From Flavobacterium proteolyticum (GTDB lineage: Bacteria > Bacteroidota > Bacteroidia > Flavobacteriales > Flavobacteriaceae), in contig NZ_JADFTZ010000001.1 in assembly GCF_015223105.1 (NCBI RefSeq), positions 992,001 through 1,056,000 of the forward strand: a stretch of DNA of 64,000 bases, written 5' to 3'. Below, piece after piece: positions 15,960 through 25,843 of this stretch. Within the stretch, counting starts at the first letter, position 1. Each line of letters starts with the position of its first letter. The position numbers were made by a program, and so were the translations under genes. Below the pieces are notes generated by a model. It saw only the letters and a list, made by a program, of their open reading frames with translations, was not told the origin of the DNA and did no database searches.

Positions 15960-18245
15960 ATGAATCAAGATTATATACAACCTAACAATTGGTCGATTAT
16001 TGAAGAAGGATTTGATGCAGAGCGAGTTAAATCTTCTGAAAGTTTATTTAGTATCGGGAACGGTGCTATGGGGCAACGCGCTAATTTTGAAGAACACTAT
16101 TCGGGCAAAACGTTTCAAGGAAGCTACATTGCCGGAATTTACTATCCCGATAAAACAAAAGTAGGTTGGTGGAAAAACGGTTATCCTGAATATTTCGCTA
16201 AAGTTTTAAATGCACCCAACTGGATTGGAATCGACATCGAAATTAATGGCGAAAATTTAGATTTAGCTAAATGTCAGTCGGTCTCTAATTTTCGTCGTGA
16301 GTTGAACATGAAAGAAGGAATTTATTATCGTTCTTTCAATGCAATTTTAGCAAATGGAACCGAAATCGCTGTAAAAGTGCAACGTTTCTTATCTTTAGAT
16401 TTGGATGAAATTGGGGTTATCAACTACGAAATCACCGCTTTAAATTCTGATGCAAAAATTGTTTTCAAACCTTATGTTGACGCTGGAGTTCATAACGAAG
16501 ATGCCAATTGGGAAGAAAAATTTTGGGAACCAATAAGCGTAAAACATTCAGGAAACGAAGCTTTCGTAACGGCTAGAACGTTCAAAACGCATTTTACAGC
16601 TACAACTTTTATGCAAAATAGTATTTTGTTAGAAGGTTCTAATTTGAGTGTAGCTCCAGTGAGTGTTGAAGAAACGAAAGAAAAGATTCAGTTTTGCTAT
16701 CAAGTTGCGGTTACAAAAGGGCAGTCGACTACTATTCAAAAAATTGGTGGTTACACCGTTTCAATGAATCATGAGGACACGATTTTAGCTGCTAAAAAAA
16801 GCATTGCAAAAGCATTAGAAATTGGCATTGCTCAATTAACTGAAAACCAAAAACAAGCTTGGGCTAAAATTTGGGAAATGAGCGATATTACTATTGATGG
16901 CGATGTAAAAGCCCAACAAGGAATTCGTTTCAATATTTTCCAATTGAATCAAACCTACTTAGGAAAAGATTCCAGATTAAATATTGGTCCAAAAGGATTT
17001 ACAGGTGAAAAATATGGTGGTTCTACTTATTGGGATACCGAAGCCTATTGTATTCCTTTTTATATGGCCACCAAAGACCAACAAGTTGCTAGAAATCTAT
17101 TAGCGTATCGATACAACCAATTGGATAAAGCAATCGAAAATGCAGAAAAATTAGGTTTCAAAAATGGAGCTGCTCTGTATCCAATGGTAACAATGAATGG
17201 AGAAGAATGTCATAATGAATGGGAAATTACCTTCGAGGAAATTCATAGAAATGGTGCCATCGCTTTCGCTATTTTCAACTATTACCGATTTACAGGTGAT
17301 TATTCTTATATTCCAGAAAAAGGACTAGAAGTTTTAATCGGAATTGCGCGTTTTTGGCATCAAAGAGCTACTTTTTCAACATATAGAAATCAGTATGTGA
17401 TTTTAGGAGTAACAGGTCCAAATGAATACGAAAATAACGTAAACAACAATTGGTACACAAACTACATAGCAAAATGGTGTATTGATTACACTGTTGAACA
17501 AATCAATAAAATTGAAAACGAATATCCATCGGATTATACCCGAATCATGAATAAAGTGAAATTATCACAAGCCGAAATTTCAGCAATGAAAAAAGTGGCA
17601 GATAATATGTATTTCCCTTATTCAGAAGAACATGGCGTATATTTACAACAAGATGGTTTCTTAGAAAAAGAATTAATTACTGTTGCCGATTTAGATAAAT
17701 CGCAACGACCAATCAATCAAAAATGGTCTTGGGATAGAATTTTACGTTCGCCTTACATCAAACAAGCCGATACATTACAAGGATTCTATTTCTTCGAAGA
17801 TCATTTTACCAAAGAACAATTAGAGAAACATTTCGATTTTTACGAACCGTTTACCGTTCATGAAAGTTCGCTTTCGCCTTGTGTGCATTCGATTCAGGCA
17901 GCTGTTTTAGGTAGAATGGAACAAGCGTATACATTTTATTTAAGAACTTCACGTTTGGACTTAGACGATTACAACAAAGAAGTGGAAGAAGGCTTACACA
18001 TTACTTCAATGGCGGGAACTTGGATGAGTATCGTTGAAGGTTTTGGTGGAATGCGTGTTAGAAATAACCAATTGCATTTTGAACCAAAAATTCCAGCACA
18101 ATGGAAAGGCTATTCTTTCAAAGTGAATTTCAGAAACGCCATTGTAAAAGTAGAAGTAAAACAAGAAGGAACCAACGTTTCCATTGAAGGAAATTCGGAT
18201 GTGGAAGTGTTTGTAAATGGTGAATCGCAATTAATTAAAAATTAA
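15960..18245 (+). CDS. GH65 maltose (or related disaccharide) phosphorylase
   Basis: An inverting cytoplasmic phosphorylase that would split maltose with phosphate into glucose and beta-glucose 1-phosphate; no signal peptide is seen. GH65 order: N-terminal beta-sandwich (~1-260, with SLFSIGNGAMGQRANFEEHY), helical linker, (alpha/alpha)6 barrel with GGSTYWDTEAYCIPFYMA, GVTGPNEYENNVNNNWYTN (general acid Glu ~489) and HESSLSPCVHSI (phosphate-binding region), then a small beta domain. The 761-residue length is normal. Pairing with pgmB supports a beta-Glc-1-P product. Trehalose or kojibiose specificity cannot be excluded. The 45-bp gap to pgmB holds repeated attgac words. Confidence 0.93.
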   Translation: MNQDYIQPNNWSIIEEGFDAERVKSSESLFSIGNGAMGQRANFEEHYSGKTFQGSYIAGIYYPDKTKVGWWKNGYPEYFAKVLNAPNWIGIDIEINGENLDLAKCQSVSNFRRELNMKEGIYYRSFNAILANGTEIAVKVQRFLSLDLDEIGVINYEITALNSDAKIVFKPYVDAGVHNEDANWEEKFWEPISVKHSGNEAFVTARTFKTHFTATTFMQNSILLEGSNLSVAPVSVEETKEKIQFCYQVAVTKGQSTTIQKIGGYTVSMNHEDTILAAKKSIAKALEIGIAQLTENQKQAWAKIWEMSDITIDGDVKAQQGIRFNIFQLNQTYLGKDSRLNIGPKGFTGEKYGGSTYWDTEAYCIPFYMATKDQQVARNLLAYRYNQLDKAIENAEKLGFKNGAALYPMVTMNGEECHNEWEITFEEIHRNGAIAFAIFNYYRFTGDYSYIPEKGLEVLIGIARFWHQRATFSTYRNQYVILGVTGPNEYENNVNNNWYTNYIAKWCIDYTVEQINKIENEYPSDYTRIMNKVKLSQAEISAMKKVADNMYFPYSEEHGVYLQQDGFLEKELITVADLDKSQRPINQKWSWDRILRSPYIKQADTLQGFYFFEDHFTKEQLEKHFDFYEPFTVHESSLSPCVHSIQAAVLGRMEQAYTFYLRTSRLDLDDYNKEVEEGLHITSMAGTWMSIVEGFGGMRVRNNQLHFEPKIPAQWKGYSFKVNFRNAIVKVEVKQEGTNVSIEGNSDVEVFVNGESQLIKN

Positions 18246-20363
<2,118 letters not shown>

Positions 20364-20378
20364 TTTAATTCTGTCTAT

Positions 20379-20411
20379 AACCCTTTCAGAGTTTAAAACT
20401 CTGAAAGGGTT
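20379..20411. repeat. Perfect 16-bp inverted repeat between susB and susA
   Basis: aaccctttcagagttt and its exact reverse complement are separated by one base. It is the main content of the 64-bp gap between two operon genes and would form a strong RNA hairpin. There is no T-run after it on the plus strand, so a terminator is unlikely. A dispersed palindromic repeat or mRNA-processing/stability element is more likely. Confidence 0.8.
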
Positions 20412-20427
20412 AATCAAAATAAAAAAG

Positions 20428-22263
20428 ATGAAAAAATTAATTCTATTATTCTTAATTACATTTTCAACAAGTGTTGTTGCTCAAATCGACCGAATGGAAC
20501 CACCGTTTTGGTATGAAGGAATGAATAAAAGTGAAGTTCAAGTATTGTTTTACGGAAAGAATATCGCTCAAAATTCTGTACAAGTTTCTAGTAATGTTGT
20601 AATTACGAATGTAACTAAAACCGAAAATCCGAACTATCTTTTCGTTACAATTGATACCAAAAATGTAAAAGCGCAAGAATTACAATTTACGTTTACCAAT
20701 GGTAAAAAATCATTCAAAAGAAATTTCGAAATCAAAAAGAGAAGACCCAATTCGCCGCTTCGTAAAAGTTTTGATGCTTCTGATGTGGTGTATTTATTGA
20801 TGCCGGATCGTTTTGCAAATGGAAATCCAAATAACGATTCTTCGCCTGAATTACAAGAAAAAGCCAATAGAAGTTTACCAGGAGGAAGACATGGTGGCGA
20901 TATTCAAGGCATCATCAATAACTTAGATTACATCAAAGAATTAGGAGCAACGGCAATTTGGAGCACACCAATGTGTGAAGATAACGATAAAGGCTATTCG
21001 TATCATACGTATGGACAATCAGATGTTTACAGAATTGATCCGCGTTATGGAACCAATGAAGAATACAAAAAGCTAGCCGATGAAATGCACAAACGAGGCA
21101 TGAAATTAATCAAAGATTATGTAACGAACCATTGGGGAGCTGAACATTGGATGTTTAAAGATATGCCAACTTACGATTGGTTTCATCAATTTCCAGGTTA
21201 TGCCCAAAGCAATTATCGCATGACCACGCAATACGATATTAATGGTTCAAAACGCGATGCTAAATATTGTATGGACGGTTGGTTTGTGCCAAGCATGCCC
21301 GATTTAAATCAGTCGAATCCATTAGTGTTGAATTATTTAATTCAAAATGCGATTTGGTGGATAGAATATGCCGATTTAGATGGTTTTCGAGTAGATACTT
21401 ATTCGTATAACGATAAAGAAGGAATCGCAAAATGGACAAAAGCCATAACCGATGAATATCCGTATTTCAATATTGTTGGTGAAGTTTGGATGCACGATCA
21501 AGCCCAAATTTCGTATTGGCAAAAAGACAGTCCAATTGCTAAAATTCAAAGTTATAATTCCTATTTACCAAGCGTGATGGATTTTACATTGCACGATGTT
21601 TTTGGAAATGTTTTCAATGAAGATAGAGCCGATTGGAGCAACGGAATGATTAAGTTTTACGAGAATTTCGTTAACGATTTCTTGTATGCCGACCCAAATA
21701 ATTTATTGATTTTCCTTGAGAATCACGATACTGGTCGTTTCAATCAAATTTATCAAAACGATTTCAAAAAATACCAATTAGGAATGACCATTATGACAAC
21801 CATGAGAGGAATTCCACAAATTTATTACGGCTCTGAAATTGGAATGGCGGGAGACAAAGGTATGGGCGATGCCGATATTCGTCAAGATTTCCCTGGCGGT
21901 TGGAAAGGCGATACAAACAATGCATTTTCAGCTAGTGGAAGAACAGCAGAGCAATCAAAATATTTCAATTTTTCTAAGAAAGTATTGAATTGGAGAAAAA
22001 ACAAAGAAGTTATTCATACAGGAAAACTAACGCATTACATTCCTGAAAATAATGTATATGTATATTTCCGTCACAATGACAAAGAAACGGTTATGGTGGT
22101 TATCAATAATGCTCCAGATTCTCAGAAATTGAATCTTACTCGTTTTCAGGAAAATATCAAATTGTTTACTTCTGGAAATGATATTCTTTCAGGAAAAACC
22201 ATCGATTTGAAAACTGAATTAGCGATAGATGGAAAATCGGCAATGATTTTAGAATTGAAATAA
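20428..22263 (+). CDS. susA: GH13 neopullulanase/cyclomaltodextrinase, SusA-like
   Basis: A periplasmic maltodextrin-cleaving enzyme. Signal peptide MKKLILLFLITFSTSVVAQ; an N-terminal Ig-like cyclomaltodextrinase domain (~20-115, RMEPPFWYEGM) precedes the barrel. GH13 motifs: LMPDRFANGN, DYVTNHWG, GFRVDTYSY (nucleophile Asp ~323), VGEVWMHD (Glu ~352) and LENHDTGRF (Asp ~434). About 611 residues. Start at ATG 20428; an in-frame start at 20326 would overlap susB and lacks a signal peptide. It overlaps the next gene by one base (TAATG). Confidence 0.94.
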   Translation: MKKLILLFLITFSTSVVAQIDRMEPPFWYEGMNKSEVQVLFYGKNIAQNSVQVSSNVVITNVTKTENPNYLFVTIDTKNVKAQELQFTFTNGKKSFKRNFEIKKRRPNSPLRKSFDASDVVYLLMPDRFANGNPNNDSSPELQEKANRSLPGGRHGGDIQGIINNLDYIKELGATAIWSTPMCEDNDKGYSYHTYGQSDVYRIDPRYGTNEEYKKLADEMHKRGMKLIKDYVTNHWGAEHWMFKDMPTYDWFHQFPGYAQSNYRMTTQYDINGSKRDAKYCMDGWFVPSMPDLNQSNPLVLNYLIQNAIWWIEYADLDGFRVDTYSYNDKEGIAKWTKAITDEYPYFNIVGEVWMHDQAQISYWQKDSPIAKIQSYNSYLPSVMDFTLHDVFGNVFNEDRADWSNGMIKFYENFVNDFLYADPNNLLIFLENHDTGRFNQIYQNDFKKYQLGMTIMTTMRGIPQIYYGSEIGMAGDKGMGDADIRQDFPGGWKGDTNNAFSASGRTAEQSKYFNFSKKVLNWRKNKEVIHTGKLTHYIPENNVYVYFRHNDKETVMVVINNAPDSQKLNLTRFQENIKLFTSGNDILSGKTIDLKTELAIDGKSAMILELK

Positions 22264-23201
22264 TGAAACAACTATTACTCTTTCTATTATGCTCTTGTTT
22301 TGCTTTTTCTCAAAGTAAGATAACATCTTATGCTCTTGAAAATTCAGGAAAATTTGAAGGAAATATAGAAAGAGTAAAAAGTTTTCCATCAAAATATATT
22401 GTGCCAAGAACGGTTGATGTTTGGTTACCAAAAACCTATTCTAAAACAAAAAAGTACAATGTTTTGTATATGCATGATGGGCAAATGCTTTTTGATTCAA
22501 CTAAAACTTGGAACAAACAAGAATGGAAGGTTGATGAAGTGGCATCCCAACTGATGCAAGAAAACAAAGTAAATGATTTTATAGTTGTGGCTATTTGGAA
22601 CATTCCTAATTTGCGTCACATGGATTTATATCCAAAAAAACCTTACGAATCACTTTCAAATGAGTTAAAAGAGAAAATTCAAATGGAAGCTAAAAAATCT
22701 CAATTTCCATTTGATGACAACAAAATAAACTCGGATAATTATTTGAAATTTATTGTCGAAGAATTGAAGCCTTACATTGATAAAAAGTATTCTGTTTTTA
22801 CTACTGCTAATCACACAGCCATTATGGGTTCGAGTATGGGAGGCTTGATTTCGATGTATGCTTTGTGTGAATATCCAACTATTTTTGGAAAAGCAGCTTG
22901 TTTATCAACGCATTGGATTGGATTCAGAGAATTTGAGAACAACCCAATTCCGGAATTTTTTTTCGCGTACATGGAAAAGAAATTACCCGAAGCTAAAAAT
23001 CATAAAATATATTTCGATTACGGAACAGAAACTTTAGATGCTTTTTATATAAAATATGAATATCGAGTTGATGAAATTTTAAAAGCAAAAGGATATACAG
23101 ATGTAGATTCTCGAAATTTAAAGTTTGAAGGCGAAAACCATTCGGAAGCTTCTTGGCAAAAAAGAGTCAATATTCCGTTAGAATTTATGTTTGGAAAATA
23201 A
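22263..23201 (+). CDS. Secreted alpha/beta-hydrolase esterase (esterase D / CE1-like)
   Basis: A serine hydrolase of the putative esterase family. Signal peptide ~1-16 (ends CFAFSQ). VDVWLPKTYSKTKKYNVLYMHDGQMLFD begins the fold, the nucleophile lies in IMGSSMGGLISMYA, and GENHSEASWQKR supplies the probable catalytic His. 312 residues. Its start overlaps the susA stop by one base, so it is translationally coupled within the glucan operon. The substrate is unknown; an ester-decorated glucan is a guess from context. Confidence 0.85.
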   Translation: MKQLLLFLLCSCFAFSQSKITSYALENSGKFEGNIERVKSFPSKYIVPRTVDVWLPKTYSKTKKYNVLYMHDGQMLFDSTKTWNKQEWKVDEVASQLMQENKVNDFIVVAIWNIPNLRHMDLYPKKPYESLSNELKEKIQMEAKKSQFPFDDNKINSDNYLKFIVEELKPYIDKKYSVFTTANHTAIMGSSMGGLISMYALCEYPTIFGKAACLSTHWIGFREFENNPIPEFFFAYMEKKLPEAKNHKIYFDYGTETLDAFYIKYEYRVDEILKAKGYTDVDSRNLKFEGENHSEASWQKRVNIPLEFMFGK

Positions 23202-23212
23202 AACTATAAAAA

Positions 23213-24649
23213 ATGAAAAAGACAATTGTTACTGCATTAGCTGTTTTGACTTTATTGAGTTGTAAAAACGAAACAGAAAAAACCGTAGAAAATTCAAAAA
23301 CTGAAATCGCAAAATTTTCTCCAGAAGTAGAAGAAAGTGCTGTTATTTATGAAGTTAATATCCGTCAGTATTCACCAGAAGGAACTTTCAATGCCTTTAC
23401 TAAAGACATTCCACAGTTAAAAGAATTGGGAGTAAAAATCATTTGGGTGATGCCTATTTTTCCTATTTCGCAAACGAAGAGAAAAGCTACTGGTGGCGAT
23501 AATAGCAAATTTGCTTCAGAAATGCCAAAAGAAGAGCAACACAAATACTTAGGAAGTTACTACGCGGTTTCTGATTTCAAAAAAGTAAATCCGGAATTTG
23601 GAACAATTGAAGATTTTAGAAATTTAGTAAAAACAGCTCATGATAATGGGATTTATGTGATTTTAGATTGGGTTCCAAATCACACGGGTTGGGACCATGT
23701 TTGGATTAAAGAACATCCAGAATTTTATACTAAAAATGCTAAAGGCGAAATCATCGATCCAATCAATCCAGAAACGGGTAAATCTTGGGGTTGGTCGGAT
23801 GTTGCTGATTTGAATTATGATAATAAAGAACTTCGCAAAGAAATGACTTCTGATATGTTGCATTGGATAAAGAACGAAAATATCGATGGTTTCCGTTGTG
23901 ATGTGGCAGGAAATGTACCTTTAGATTTTTGGCAACAAGCTATTCCTCAATTAAGAAGAGAGAAAAATATTTTCATGTTGGCAGAAGCTTGGGAGCCAGA
24001 ATTATTAAAAGATGGTTTGTTTGATATGGCTTATGGTTGGGAAGCGCATCATACCATGAATAGAATCGCTCAAGGCAAAAATACCGTGAAAGAATGGGAT
24101 GCATATATTAAAAAGGTAAATAAAGATTATGAAGCGAATGATATTTTGATGAATTTTATTGACAATCACGATGAAAATTCATGGAATGGTACTGTAAAAA
24201 GTAGACTAGGCAAAGCAGAGGAAGCCATTACCGCTTTATCTTATGTGATGCCAGGAATGCCATTAATTTACAGCGGAAATGAATATGGTTTGAATCACAG
24301 TTTGAAGTTTTTTGAAAAAGATTCAATTCCAAAAACAAAAGGAAAAGATTGGGAATTAAGAGCAAAATTAGGAAAGCTTAAAGCTGAAAATCCTGCGTTA
24401 AACGGAGGAAAAAACAAAGCTAAATATACTAGAATTAAAACAGATGATGATGACAATATTTTAGCTTTTGTTCGAGAAAAAGACGGAAAGAAAGTGTTTT
24501 ATATCGCGAATTTTTCAAACAATCCAATAAGTACAAAAGTTGAAGTTAAGGGTGAATATACGGATTATATGACAGGAGAAAAAATGAAGCTTAATGAAAA
24601 GCAATTTTTTTCAATGGAACCATGGCAATACTATATTTTTTCGGAATGA
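23213..24649 (+). CDS. GH13 alpha-amylase lipoprotein, SusG-like
   Basis: A glucan hydrolase carried as a lipoprotein: the signal peptide ends TLLSC (Cys ~17). Its motifs are VIYEVNIRQYSPEGTF, VKIIWVMPIFPI, DWVPNHTGWDH, GFRCDVAGNVP (nucleophile Asp ~230), LAEAWEPE (Glu ~258) and IDNHDENSW (Asp ~320). Length 478 is short and lacks the inserted carbohydrate-binding module of Bacteroides SusG. Last gene of the operon, 12 bp after the esterase. Location could be periplasmic side or surface; sequence does not settle it. Confidence 0.91.
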   Translation: MKKTIVTALAVLTLLSCKNETEKTVENSKTEIAKFSPEVEESAVIYEVNIRQYSPEGTFNAFTKDIPQLKELGVKIIWVMPIFPISQTKRKATGGDNSKFASEMPKEEQHKYLGSYYAVSDFKKVNPEFGTIEDFRNLVKTAHDNGIYVILDWVPNHTGWDHVWIKEHPEFYTKNAKGEIIDPINPETGKSWGWSDVADLNYDNKELRKEMTSDMLHWIKNENIDGFRCDVAGNVPLDFWQQAIPQLRREKNIFMLAEAWEPELLKDGLFDMAYGWEAHHTMNRIAQGKNTVKEWDAYIKKVNKDYEANDILMNFIDNHDENSWNGTVKSRLGKAEEAITALSYVMPGMPLIYSGNEYGLNHSLKFFEKDSIPKTKGKDWELRAKLGKLKAENPALNGGKNKAKYTRIKTDDDDNILAFVREKDGKKVFYIANFSNNPISTKVEVKGEYTDYMTGEKMKLNEKQFFSMEPWQYYIFSE

Positions 24650-24740
24650 TATAAGAAGTATTACCCTTTAAGGTTCTGATGTTTTTTGTTTTGAATAAAT
24701 AAAATGTTAGCGATCTTTTTAAAATAAATGATTAAAGTTT

Positions 24741-24748
24741 TATCTTTG
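24741..24748 (+). promoter_or_regulatory. -7 box upstream of the repeat-motif lipoprotein
   Basis: TATCTTTG matches TAnnTTTG exactly, 23 bp before ATG 24772. The gap from 24650 otherwise shows no hairpin that would end the upstream operon. Confidence 0.55.
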
Positions 24749-24771
24749 ATAACTATAATATAAGGAAAAAG

Positions 24772-25257
24772 ATGACAAAGCAATTAATTTTAGCCATTAT
24801 AATAGGGTCAATTCTAATCGTTTCTTGTAAAAAAGACGAAGAAGTAAAACCAGTAGAAGAAACACAACAAACAGCTCAGCCTTTTTCAGGCGAAGCTTGG
24901 TTAAAGCAGCGTGTTGGTAATCAAGGTCAGCAAGTGCAACCTGTACAACAACAAACCGCTCAATCAGCAACTCAAACGGCAGCAGGAATGAATCCACCAC
25001 ATGGTCAACCTGGTCATCGCTGTGAAATACCTGTTGGAGCACCATTGAATTCAAAACCAGCACAAAATACTCAATCCCAAAAGATTACTCCTGTGGTAAA
25101 TCAAAAGCCTGTTGAGCAACCGGTTATGAATATTAATTCAAAAAGTGGCTCAACAACAATTGTTGGAACATCAACTCCTCCAGGAATGAATCCGCCTCAT
25201 GGTCAAGAAGGACATCGATGTGACATTGCGGTAGGAGCACCACTTCCAAAAGAATAA
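24772..25257 (+). CDS. Lipoprotein with duplicated GMNPPHGQxGHRC motif
   Basis: Unknown function. A lipoprotein signal ends LIVSC (Cys ~19), followed by a Glu/Gln-rich linker. The motif GMNPPHGQ-x-GHRC with C-terminal VGAPL occurs twice: around residues 75-95 and at the C-terminus (~139-158). The Gln/Pro/Thr-rich spacer between them looks disordered. From memory, this motif recurs in short Bacteroidota lipoproteins. Two His and one Cys per copy suggest metal or haem binding, which is inference only. It has its own promoter and ends at a shared terminator. Confidence 0.85.
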   Translation: MTKQLILAIIIGSILIVSCKKDEEVKPVEETQQTAQPFSGEAWLKQRVGNQGQQVQPVQQQTAQSATQTAAGMNPPHGQPGHRCEIPVGAPLNSKPAQNTQSQKITPVVNQKPVEQPVMNINSKSGSTTIVGTSTPPGMNPPHGQEGHRCDIAVGAPLPKE

Positions 25258-25270
25258 AAGTTTAAGAAAT

Positions 25271-25313
25271 AAAAAAAGCAAAATCTTAATTAATAAGGTT
25301 TTGCTTTTTTTTT
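25271..25313. terminator. Bidirectional intrinsic terminator
   Basis: aagcaaaatctt pairs with aaggttttgctt (one G-U) around a 7-nt loop, with A and T runs on either side. It lies between two convergent lipoprotein genes. Confidence 0.85.
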
Positions 25314-25764
25314 ATTTCATAGGTCTAAGTGTATTGCTATAGGTAATAATAAATTGAAATTTTCCTTTAGTTACTTTTTTCATTACATAAACATATTTGT
25401 GTTTGCTTGATTTTTTTGATGGAATCAAAATTTCTTTTTTAGAATTTCGATCGTTAATTACCAAATCTTGTTGGTTGTTGAAACTTAAATAAGAAGCAAT
25501 TCTATTGTTTAAATTAGTGATGGGATATTCAGAGTAAATCGTTTTTCCTTTTTGCGTAATGATGATTTTTTCTCCCTTGTACACTTGAGTTAGAAATAAA
25601 ATACTTTTGTTACTGTTTTGGGCATTGACTTCTTTTTGAACTTTTTCGATTTCAGGTTTTGAAGCACTTCTAAAGTCATCTCGATACACGCTTTTTACGG
25701 TTGAATTACAACTTTGTAATCCAATAGAAGCAATAATGATGGATATAAAAACTGAAATTCTCAT
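25312..25764 (-). CDS. Small lipoprotein of unknown function
   Basis: 150 residues; the signal peptide ends IGLQSC (lipobox, Cys ~19). The remainder is Lys-rich beta-type sequence with no motif I recognise. A single gene on the minus strand between two terminators. The 79-bp upstream gap has no strong -7 box. Confidence 0.75.
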   Translation of the reverse strand: MRISVFISIIIASIGLQSCNSTVKSVYRDDFRSASKPEIEKVQKEVNAQNSNKSILFLTQVYKGEKIIITQKGKTIYSEYPITNLNNRIASYLSFNNQQDLVINDRNSKKEILIPSKKSSKHKYVYVMKKVTKGKFQFIITYSNTLRPMK

Positions 25765-25800
25765 AAAATAGAAAACCCGCTTTTTGAAATTTTATTGCAT

Positions 25801-25826
25801 AAAAAAAGAGCCCGAAGGCTCTTTTA
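25801..25826 (-). terminator. Terminator after the prolyl oligopeptidase
   Basis: aagagcc-cgaa-ggctctt is a 7-bp stem with tetraloop; in minus-strand RNA seven U follow. It lies 18 bp after the peptidase stop. Confidence 0.85.
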
Positions 25827-25843
25827 TCAGTTTTTTAACTTTT

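Noticed and set aside
24797..25063. Minus-strand frame opposite the repeat-motif lipoprotein
   Set aside because: It is antisense to a gene with a clear signal peptide and motif; the Leu/Val-rich translation reflects Gln/Thr codons on the other strand.
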